Below are positions 46,701-58,700 of a stretch of 64,000 nucleotides of DNA, one piece after another; positions within the stretch are counted from its first letter, which is position 1, and the number at the start of each line of letters is the position of its first letter. Below the pieces are notes generated by a model. The model searched no databases, had not been told where the DNA came from, and saw nothing but the letters and a program-made list of their open reading frames with translations. Source of the DNA: Tachypleus tridentatus (taxonomy: Eukaryota; Arthropoda; Merostomata; Xiphosura; Limulidae); contig NC_134830.1 of assembly GCF_004210375.1 (NCBI RefSeq), positions 42,785,094-42,849,093 on the forward strand, given 5' to 3'. A program made the position numbers and the translations under genes.

Positions 46701-49700
46701 AAAGTATAAAACCAATGTTTACATCTAGTCTACAGCATTAAGAGAAAAACTACAGTAATACAAGTTGTAGAGGACTTTCTGTAGCATAATTGTAATTATC
46801 ATAACTTGCCAGGAAGACTATCAGCAAAGTACAAAGACCACTATTATTCACCTGAAGTTGGCCTTTCCAGTCCTGGTTCCAAGTTATTTTACGTTATGAC
46901 CATTTTCAAAAAGTAAAGTAATAAAAGTTTTAAAAAGACTTGTAGCAAGATTTTAATAATAACTCATCAGGATGACAAACAGCAGCATTAGTCACCTGAA
47001 GCTGGCCTGTCCAGTCCTGGTTTTGAGTTATTTGACTTTTGATGGCCATTTTCTACTTTAAAATCGAACTAAATGGACTGTGATTCTTAAAAGGGAATCT
47101 CATTAAAAAGGTCTAATGTATAAATTAAAAGACTTAAATAGCATTAAAACGGTTAATGGCCTTTAAAAAACTAAAAACATTTCCAAGGTGGACAGTGTCA
47201 CCATCACCAATAACACTGTCTAATGTCATGAACAAACTTTGGGACAGAACATGTTTAAAATGATGCCATCATTGAAAGTCATAACAACAGCAAGAAAGTA
47301 AAATATGGTTTACTGTGACTTGAGTATCACACAGACTACACATTGGTGCATGTTCCAGATAAAAGAAAATGAGTTAAAAAAACTGTGACCAATGCATAGT
47401 CTAGTTAGAACAACTTTCTCTTTCTGAACCTTATGAAAACAAGATGGCCAAAGTCCAATATAAGGTTTTATTTGGAAAAGCTTGTTGTCACATTGCTCAT
47501 TCCAAGTCAACTGTCAACTGGCATGGAGTCGAGCCTTGAATACAGGACCATAGTCCATGTATGGAACAGGCAGAGCAGGGATAGTACCAGAGCAGATAGA
47601 TTTAGCTGTGGCGTCGGTGAGCTCGTTCCCATGAATATCAACGTAACCTGGTATCCAGAAAAACTGGATAGAAGTAGATGTTAAAAGATTATTGGGCCAG
47701 TGAGTTTTGAATATTGGCGAGAACAGGGTGTGAATGTAAGTGAAGCAATTCCAGGGCCAGTAGAGAACTAAACAAGTCAGTATAAATAGTTCAGTTTGAG
47801 TACTGCTTAGCTTCTATGTAATCCAGGGCAAGAGAAATGGCATACAGTTCAGCAGAGAACACAGAAGTTGTAGAGGGGATTCTGCACACAACAATCAAAC
47901 TACAACAAATTATAGCAGAGCCCACACAGTCACCTGATTTTGAACCATCTGTATAAATAGGAGTGGAAGGATGGTTCGAAAGATGTTCAGCAAATAACAG
48001 ACAGTATTTCCTTTTCTACGATGACTTAAAGCAGGTCACATTTGAGGACTGTAAGAAGCCAGGGTGAGATGGGCTGACCAGTGGATACAGCAATGTTATC
48101 CAAGGACAGACCCAATTCATCTAACTACACCTGGACATGAAAGCCAAAAGGAGCAATGACAGATTGTCTATTCTGAGAAAGCACGACCCACCGAGGAAAG
48201 AAAACACAATCCCAGGTGGGTTGCTTTGGTAAGGAACAAAGTTTCAAAGCATATAGTAAAGACAGTTGCAAACAGCAGAGGTACAAAGAAGGTTCATAAG
48301 ACTCTATGTATAAGCTCTGAACTGGGAAAGTGTGAAAAGCCCCAGTGCAGAGTCATAGACCAATGATCCATAGTCGAGTTTTGAACGAATAAGAGCACGA
48401 TATATCTTTAGCATAGAACATCAATCCACTCCCCAGGTGGTGGAAGAGAGAACATGGAGGATGTTCAGTGCTCTTATACATTTGATGTGTAGCTGCTTGA
48501 TGTGTGGTATAAAGGTCAGCTTACAATCAAAGATAAGCCCCAAGAACTTTGCTGATACAGAGTTCAGGATCAAAGTGAATACCCCATCAATGGCAAAAGT
48601 GCATGCAAACGGTTTTAGAGAGAGAGAAGTTAAAACTGTTTGATGTGGTCCACTTTAGTAAGTGATTCAGTCTGTAGCTGCTGCTTAATATACTTCATGT
48701 TTGACGACTGACAGGAGATGTGAGAGTCATCGACATAGAGCCCGTTTGCAACAGTAAGAGGGAGTTGTTCTGTGATGGTACTAACATTTATACTGAAACA
48801 TGTGACACTCAAAACACAGCCCTGAGGTACTCCAAGTTCCTGTAGAAAAGAACAGGAAAGTGTTGAACCTACATGAAATTGGAATCTCTATTCCATTAAA
48901 AAATTTTTAATAAAAATGGGCAAATGGCCATATAACCCATATATATGGAGATCTTGCAAAATGCCATACCTCCATGTTGTATCATAAGCCTTCTCAATGT
49001 CAAAGAATACTGATACAAGATGTCGTTTGAGAAAGGCTTCTCTGATGGATGTTTCATATCGAATCAAGCGGTCCATGGTGGAGCGCTATAGTCAAAACCC
49101 TCACTAGGTGGATAAAAGGAGGCTGTTTGATTCAGGGAATCAAATGAGATGAGCATAAACCATCCTCTCTGAGGTCTTACAGAAACAGCTCGTCAAAGCA
49201 ACTGGACAGTAGTTCGAAGGAATCCTGGGATCCTTCCCAGGCTTAGAGAAAGGTAGGACAATAGCCTGGCACCAGGCATGATGAAAAACAGTCTCCTGCC
49301 AGATCTGGTTAAAAACAAGCAGAAGAATAGTAAGAGAAACAAGAGATAGATATTGCAGCATTTCATAGTGTACATCATCAGGTCTAACCAATGTACTGCC
49401 AGGCCTCATAGCCAGTTTGAGTTCCAATAGTTTAAAGGGATGATTATAGTCATAAAGACAATCAGCTCAAAAGGACAGAGGTGTTTCCTCTGTCTGAGTT
49501 TTGATGGCCAAGAAGGTGGAGGAAGAAGCAGAAGTGCTAGATACCTGGCAAAAGTTTTCACCTAGATTATCAGTAATGTTCCGGGTATCAGCTACTTCCT
49601 GGCCATCAGAGAGCAAGATCAAGAATGGGATGGAATTATACTGCCCACTGACCTTTTGAATCTTGTCCCATATGACTTTGGAACCGATGGTAGAAGATAT

Positions 49701-52700
49701 GCTGGTTGTGAACTTAATCCAAGATTCCTCCTGGCTTTGACATCTTACCCACCAAGCATGTGCATGGGCCTACTGGAAAGTTGCAGCGCAAGAGTGTGGG
49801 ATACCTAAGAAAAGTATTCCAGGCCCGTTTTTGAACCTTCTGTGCCATGTGGCAGGCAGGATCCCACCACAGATGAGGATATCATGGAAAACGTGTCAAA
49901 GTTTTAGGAATACACTGAGCAGCTGCTTGTATAACACAGTCAGTTACTGCTCCACACAGTCGTCTATTAATGGCTTACAGACAATGGCATGATCAAGTTC
50001 TGCGAGAGCAGTGAAAGAGGGCAAGCTTGCTTGATCCAGCTTCCACCTGGGCATGCAGATCGAGTAACATTGCCCATGGCCAATCTCTCTCAAAATTATA
50101 GGAAAATGATCACTGCCTCATGGATTATTATCAACCCTCTATGAAATGTGGGGGCATAGTGAAGGGGTACCAATTGAGAGGCCAATAGCATTAAAGGACT
50201 GACTAGGTGCATGAAAATAAGTAGAAGAACCAGTATTGAGAAGAGAAAGGTTGTGATCAGAGAGTATATGCTCTACAGAGCGACCCCTCCTATCAACATC
50301 AGCACTTTCCCAGAGGGGATGATGTCCATTAAAGTCCCCCAGGATTAAAAAGGGAGATGGCAGCTGTTCAACGAGAGCATAAAGGTCTGATTGATCATAG
50401 GTCTCTCCATGTGGCAGGTAGAGAAAACAAACAGTAATGGTACAACCCAAGGAAACATGGATGGCTACGGCCTCCAAGGGTGTGCTGAGTGGCAAATACA
50501 GGGTGGGTATGTGCTGATCAACAAACAGTTTCACCCCTCAATGAATTCATCCATCACACAGTCTGTCATTTCTGTACAAAGAACACTGCTAAAAAGTGAC
50601 TGTATCAGCAGGTTTCAGAAATGTTTCCTGTAAGGAGATACATACAGGATGGTAAGAAGCAATCAGTGTTTTGATGTCATCCAGAATAGAACGTAAACCT
50701 CGACAGATCCATTGTATCAAGATGGCCATTTTTATTTACGTGTAGGTGAATTCGGTGGAGAACCCTTCTCTTTATGACCACATCTTTTTACTTCACTGCT
50801 CTAGGTTGATTGGGCTGGTCTTTATTGTTGGAAGAGTATTCCAGCAACTGAGGACATGAAGGAAAGATCGTTTTGCATTGTGTGGTGGGAGAAGATGTAT
50901 TCAAGGAAATACCTGTACCCAAAACAAAAAGGAGCTGATGAAGGTAATCAATGCTCACAGGTAATCTGTTAACTGAGTTAGTTACTTAGCTATACATCCC
51001 ATCCTATTGTAAATAATGGTACTGCCAGTTCACATGTGCATTTAAACAGTTTTACCATATTTCAAAAAGTAACCAAAAGTTTTCAAGAAAAAATATGTAT
51101 TAATTCTTCAAAAATGTAAAGACTAATATAAACACATGCTGCTGAACATCTTTGGGTATGTGTTTAAATACATAATATCTAAACAAACTGCCTAAAAATA
51201 GAATTTCCCCCTCCATACACTATGATGCCAAAACTCAAGATTCAATACAAATACAGGATGCTGTGCATACTGTATTGTCAAATCTATAAAGCATATATAC
51301 ATTTCACATTTTACCCCTGCAAACAGATATATACACATGCACACTACACCACTGATAAAGATTCTTCACACTAAAATCAACTAAAGCTTGTTCTACATCT
51401 TGCATGCAATTTTCCTTTTTCACGATCATAAACAAGAACAGGATAACATTTCTCATTTTGTAGCAGTCTATATTACTTTAACAGTCAAAAGGCATCAAAA
51501 CCAAACCCTGTGATCAGTACTTATAGTTCCACAAGTTTTTGTATTTTGATTTAATTTTGTCCAATCTATTCTCACACATTTAAGTATATTTAAGCTTTAA
51601 CATAACAAACATGGTATGATACTTTCTCTGACCTCTTTCCATCAAGTCAATGTTCTTTTCTAAATAAAGAAGTAAAAATAATACAAAGTATTCTAAGATA
51701 GACCTAACTCATGAATTTTAGAGAAATAATTACCTCTTTTAACTTGTAATCTTTACATTTAAAACCAACACCTAAATATCTTTTTTGCTTCCTACTAGCC
51801 ACAGAGCTCTGTTCTGATGGTTTCAGTAACTTGCCCACAACTATGTCAAGATCCTTTCCTTCAGTAATAAAATTGTGTAGGTTCTGGTTTCTAGTACAAC
51901 ACAAAAAAAGTAAATACACATTCACATAATAACTGTTATTTTATTAGGTCTGATATATGAACGAATGGTCATTGAATATCACTATGTAACAAAATGTTTA
52001 CTTTTTCTTGTTCCTGGGTAGAGAGAGTTATTTTCCAATTGCTTATGCCTAAAGTAAATGAAAATGACCTATTTTTCTCTTCAAATTTTGCTTTTGTGAC
52101 CTAGGTAATGAAATTTTCAAATTTACCCATTTTCCAGAACATTCCAGGTAGATTCAGTGCTGAGTAGCTGATACAGAATTTTCTCGAACTTATCAGAATT
52201 TAAAAACTTACAAGAATTTTCAAGAACAATTTAAAATTTTCTAGAACTTTCCATAGTAATATATATACAGGTGCTCACCACTCACCACTTTTAGATTAGT
52301 TCTAGCTGCCTAAGTGATCACATAGACCTATCTGATTTTATCAGAGATGGCATCAAGAAGCTGCAAGCATTCTACAAACACATTCTGCTATGCATGTGGC
52401 CAATTTATCAGGACAAGAGCAAAAGAGTACTCTGTAACAGCATCTGCAAAAATGTGTGAAATATACAAGGCAAATTTTGACAAACCCTAGACACCTCATT
52501 TTATCTGTGAGCACTGCAAAAAAACTCTGGAAGACGGACAATTTTTGCTTGCTTGAATAATAAGATTTTTATATTATTCAAATTTTAGACCTTTCAAAAT
52601 TTAAATATCTTTCAGTGCACCTCAAAGGGGAATACAACAGTGTCAAGACCTTGCTAGAAGCCTTGAAGTATGATGAGTATGGCTAGGAGGTTATCAGAGA

Positions 52701-55700
52701 CTTCAAAATGGTGGCATTCCTGATGGGTCTCTAAGGAGGCTTCACCAAGTTTCCCTGTTATCTTCGCCTTTGGGACAGCAGGGACACCGCAGTGTTCTAC
52801 AACAGAAAACACTGGCCACAACGGTCCGAGTTCTCTGTGGAGAGACATAATGTCAAGTGTGAGCCACAAGTGGACCTCCAGAAGATGTTGTTCCTACCAT
52901 TGCACATAAAACTGGGTCTCATGAAACAATCTGTCACAGCTCTTGATAAGGAGTCTGTAGCCTTCAAGTACCTTCGAGATTTCTTCCCTAAATTGTCTAA
53001 GGTAAAGGTCAAAGCTGGTGTCTTAGTTGGACCACAAATAAAGAAGATCCTAGAGTGTACAGAATTCCTCAAGAAGCTCAGTTGGAAGGGAAAAAAATCT
53101 TGGGGAAGCTTTGTTGCAGTGATTTGGAGCTCCTTGGGCAATCACATGGCCAAAAATTATGCAGAACTGGCTGAGGCTCTGGTGAAGAACTGTGGCAAAA
53201 TGGGCTGCAGGATGTCCTTGAAAGTCCATATCCTTGATGCTCATCTTGATAAATTCAAGAACATGGGAGCATACTCAGAGGTGCAAGCTGAGTGCTTCCA
53301 CCAAGATATACTGGACTTTGAATGCTGCTACCAAGAAACATGTAATGAAAACATGATGGGTGACTATATTTGAGGGCTGATACGTGAAAGTGATTTACAT
53401 TACAGTCGCAAATCTCAAAAAAACTACTCACTTCTAAACATTTTTGTTTAAACATATGTAAATCTTGATTTGTATGTTGTTTTATTTAGACCTTATGAAA
53501 ATGAAAATTTGCAAATTTGCCTGTTTTTACAAAGAAAATATGTTAATTTCTAAATTTCGTTATCCAGATCACAAAATCAAAGTTTGAAGGGAATAATGGC
53601 CATTTTCTGTACTTTTACAACATAAGTAATTAAGAAATAACACATACCATCCAGAAACAAAATTTGTGTCACACAGTGTAATTAGAAAGCAATGCTATCT
53701 TGTGTAATCATAGAACTCAAGGTAAAAAAATGTATAAATAAAACCAGACAGCAATATCAAACTAAAACCGCATGACATAACATACACAATATCGTGAAGA
53801 AGAGTTCTTATAACCATCTTTAAAAATAGGAATAGCATGTATAATACTACAATCTTCAGGCCACTGTCTACCGATTTCCAAAAAAATGAGAGAAAGAAAG
53901 GCTTCCATACTTTATCTTTCATTTCCTTTAAAATCTTGAAACAAAGCATTGTCTTATTCATTAAATATGCACTGAGTTTTTCTGACAGTGTTATTCACTG
54001 TCAAAAGTTTTGTATTAATAGAGTAATAAGTATACCTTACTGTAGTATACTAAATAAGATTAACACTAATAATTACTTTCAGCTCTCAAATTAAGTATTT
54101 TTTAATACATCAGTCTTTCTTTCCACCAGAAAGGGATTAATATCTCACAATTCAGGACAATCCCATAGAACATACAGAGTCAGGAATATTACTTTCATCC
54201 TTTCTTATAAGAGAAAACATTACAACAGTCAGTTATTTCAAAGTCTTCATGAAAAATCAAGACATTATAATCTTTTAAAAGGTTCAACACCCATTTTCAA
54301 ATTTGCTTCCCTCAGGGGTGGTTGGCTTCTACAGTTTTGTATAAGCTCCTTTTATACTTTTCATACACTATCGCATCTTCTTGTAAAGTTAATTAAAAGT
54401 TCTGAAGATTTTAAGCTGTTTACAACATTCCATTTCCAAGCCTATTAATTTATGTTGCATATTTTTGACTAAAATAAAAAACTTTAAACTTCAGTCATTC
54501 TGTACATAAAAAAATTTGTAAAACAGAATGAACCACAGTTTTTAAGTTATTACTATGCAGTAAAGTTAAAATCAAACCATTTTTGAAACTAATGTGATGA
54601 ACAACTTCCAAGTTGTATCACACACAAACTGATATTAAGATACAAAGCCTAAAATTTATTACACTTATACCTACAGGACAAACACACATCATAAAGAAAA
54701 AACATGTACATATCTCCACAATTCATCAGAAGTTAAAGGATACTGTCTCTGTTAAGGGATCTAAATTTCTGTAAAAGAAAAAAACAGGAAACAAAATTAA
54801 TAAAAACCAACTAAATTAAAAACCAAAATTTCTAAGTTAATGCATTATAGAGAAAAAATAAAACAAGACTATAAAATACTTCTAAAAAAATTCAGATTAA
54901 TTGATTAAAGGGTTAAAAAGTTATTACAATGGTGTCTGGGATGGAGGGGTTGTCATATGACAAGAGGTTGACATCTCAGAAACTGTTTTATCTTTAAAAA
55001 GAACAGTTAGGGAAGGCCTCTGGTTGAAGTGTTTAAGACTGTAAGGGAATATAGTGTTGATATATCATCTTTTTCATATTTAATAGAATTGTAGGACTGA
55101 GGAACACAAATATAAATTTAAATATAAATATAAAGGAGTCATCTTCAGCTTTGACAGTTTTAGTTTTACAACAGGATGGTTGGTCTTTGGATGTTGTGGA
55201 CACAATAAATTTAAGCGAGTTTATGAAAAGCTTGCTTACTGCATGAATGATAAGAGTTGGACTTAAAGAGTTAAAAAAAATTATTTAGTAATAATTTCAG
55301 TTTAGAAAATGGAACAGCTATGATGGACCAATAGGACTCATGCTCTTCCAAAACATATACACAGTGTTTAGAATTTTGGGTCATTATGTCCCATTAATTT
55401 ATTGAACTGTGTACTTCATATTTCAGCTCCTCTTGAAACAGTGTTCCTAAGATATTTGAATGCGTTGTGCACTACTGTATAAAAACTGTTATTATTAACA
55501 ACTAATTTGAAAACATAAAACTGTAACTTTGGAACTATGGCACTTGTTTTACTTACACCAGTTATAGATTACATTCTTTTGTAGTACTATATAAAGACAA
55601 AATATTCAAACTGAACAATAACCTACGTTAAATAACCTAATGCCATCAACAGTGTCAAACATACTACAATTGCTGTTTATAATAATTTATTTACATACAC

Positions 55701-58700
55701 AAAAATCTATTTTTTTAAAATAACAACACTTCTCCATACATAACTTAAGTTCTCAGGACAAGTGACCAGTTGGTCCATCTAGTCTAGAGCTTTTAAACCA
55801 AGTTTCCTAAACAGACATCTAGGAATTCTGTGATATGCAAGAGTTTTGCATATTTTAATGCGTAAATACATAAAGTCATATAATTTCAATCTGACTGCAT
55901 CATATTTCATGATTAGTATAGCAGATTTCATATTTACACAACATAACAAGCCACAACATTGTTTCAAATTGGCGAGTGAGACTAGGTACTAATAGCTACT
56001 AGTGTTACAATAATGTTTTTGTGAGGAATGTTGGGAAGGGTTTCCATGGATTCAAAAAGGTTGAATACCACTGATCTAAGTTACCTCTTCTACTAATCTT
56101 TAAAATAAACATAAACACTTAAAGACAGTTCTTATCATTCAAATATTTATCTAGTAAGTCTTCCCTTAAACTTACTACATCCACCATAATTTAGGGTAAT
56201 CCATTACAAAAGCCAACAACCTTGCTAGAAAAATGAAACTGTCTTAGCTAAAGATGAGTCCTATCCTGCCAAAATTTATATTTGTATCCGTAAGTCCATT
56301 AAACCCCCCCCAAAAAAAACACAAGATAATGCATCAACACTACCAATTCCCTAGAAAAAATTTAAAAGATCCCTTCTAACTATTGCTTTTTGCAAGAGCA
56401 AATAATCTCAGGTATCTAACTTCTCCTCATATAACAACTTCTCCATTCCAAATATCCTATCAGCCCTCCTCTGAACGTATTATAAAGTGAGGTTTTTAAC
56501 TGATGGTGTATCATTATACAATGCACATATCTACTGAGATTAAGCTTCCATATGATATCTAACCATGAGATCTGTTCTCAAAAATAAAACTACATAATAC
56601 AGTTTAGATTAAACAATTATACACATTAAATATGCACTGAGTTTTTCTGACAGCGTTATTCACTGTCAAAAGTTTTGTATTAATAGAGTAATAAGCATAC
56701 CTTACTGTAGTATACTAAATAAGATTAACACTAATAATTACTTTCAGCTCTCAAATTAAGTAAATGTTAATTGTAAACAAGCCTATATATTTAGTATCTG
56801 ACTACATGCATATTTTCTGTAACATAAATGTATAAATATCTGAATGGTATATGGTTAATTTGTTTGTAATACAGCTGTGAAAGAGTTGTTGTTAATCAGA
56901 GCACAATACCTTAACCTTTGGAGTAATTACCTACCACCAATTTAGAGAGGGTGGAAAACATACATCTAACTTCATACATTACTGAATAAACCCAGCTTTA
57001 ACTTAATGTTTGAAATATGTATTGTATAACCCACAAACATTAATAAATGACACAATGACCTTCCTAGAGAACTTTGGTTTACCATACTGCTCACAGATGC
57101 TACAACACTGTAAATAAATCTGTGATGTTTAAAAGTTTTTTTTTCCTAGAGAACAGCAGTACCAACAAATATCATGTGATCACACAATAAAGTGTTATAT
57201 TAGCTCCTTTTATTTAATTATGTTAATTGTCTATAAAATACAATAAATTTCCATCTAGTTTTAAAAATGATGTGATACAACAAAATATAAATTAAGAAAT
57301 ACTTTCCCCAAGAATTAATAGTATATATTAACAATTGTAATATTGTGTGTCAATTTGGAAATTATTGTCTAGGTTTTTAATGGGTAATTTGGTGGCTTCT
57401 ATTCTTTATTTCAATTCAGGATGTTTTTTCTTTTCTTTAAAAAAAAATTCTTTTTTAAAGAAAATCTTTACCTACTGGCTTGAGTGACTTGCTGTTGTGC
57501 ATAACATTTCCACTGACCTGTATGCTCCTTTGGAAATGTTTCCTTGTGGAGTAACTGCAGATCTTTATAGCCCCATAGTGGCATAACAGTATGTCTCTGG
57601 ACTTACAAAATGCTAGAAACCAGGTTTCGATACCCATGGTGGGCAGAGCACAGACAGTCCATGGTGAAGCTTTGTGCTTAATTACACATAAGCAGACTTT
57701 ATCAAAAGTCTTCAATAAATAAACTAATACAGTCAAAATACATTCATGGTTAATCATTACATTTGGCATCATGTTGAGGAACAGAATAGACATTACTCAA
57801 AAATAGTAAAGGTATGAAATGTTGGTGATAATAAAACCTAACAATAATGAATGCAACTGTAATGCATTTCATTACTAGCAATTACATGTCAATTAGAACC
57901 ATATGGTCTTATATTGTAGGTGTGAACATTTAATATAGTGTGATTGTGAACACTTAATATAGTGTGATATACCATCAATGACAAAATCACTCATTTGTAC
58001 TGACACTGGAAATAGAGACCAAAACACATAAATACAACTGTTAAAATTATAAGTGTGCATTCCACACATGTTTTTATGACAAAAAAAAATCTATCAGTTC
58101 CCTTACTTTCTAATTCCACAAAAGTGTTTCTTCTTATTTAATTTTTAAACCAATTTTTATGTAAAATACAATTTAAAATATAAAATTTCTTCATTTACCA
58201 CCACCTTAAAACTAATTATCATCCTGTGAATAGCTAAAAATATCTACCCATTATAAATTGTATTGTATGCCTATGAGAAAAGTATTAAAAGCTAGCTTTA
58301 TAAAGTTAAGTACTCTTTAAAAAGTTGTAAAAGTGAATTTCATGTCATGTTACACTGGGGATGGAATGTAATATTTAAAATTCTTTTCACCTGTGAAAAT
58401 TAAAACATAAGACTTGTTTGTAAACTCAACACCTAAAATTTGATGGTTCATAATTTCACTACCTCTGTGATCTGTATAAAAAATGTAAAATTTTATTGAA
58501 GATGAAATGAAAATGTTCATTGTAGAAGGAAAGCAAATACACAAAGTCATTTTATGTTTTCCTGTAGCATTAATTAGTAATAAAACTGCAAAATTCATAA
58601 CAAGTTGAAGTAATTTATATCAATAAATATAATTTTCCAATGGCACTAACACTTTACAATGTGTCCTGAGAGTTTTGAAGTCTCTGAATATTGCCCAAGG

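Larger units (their letters stand above)
46563..50925 (-). mobile_element. second LINE copy of the same family, 5'-truncated
   Basis: Same order as the 37.5-43.9 kb element: the 3' end with GGCACAGATAGCC and TGCTTTGTGCC, two 3'-region stem-loop units, RNase H (SAELYAISLALDY, catalytic Glu intact), RT pieces (49427-49140, 49076-48888 with FFDIEKAYDTTWRYGIL, 48812-48630) and EN (50534-50139, LGDFNGHHPLWES). It ends within the ORF1 C terminus near 50925. Many stops and indels. It sits in NAA20 intron 2, gene-sense. Confidence 0.85.

Noticed and set aside
52797..53455. Minus-strand open frames
   Set aside because: Shadows of the transposon protein on the plus strand.
57455..57793. Minus-strand 112-codon open frame
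   Set aside because: Overlaps a type-B SINE. No domain or splice context.
58350..58598. Minus-strand 82-codon open frame in NAA20 intron 1
   Set aside because: AT-rich composition, no domain, and no acceptor/donor pair in a usable phase.
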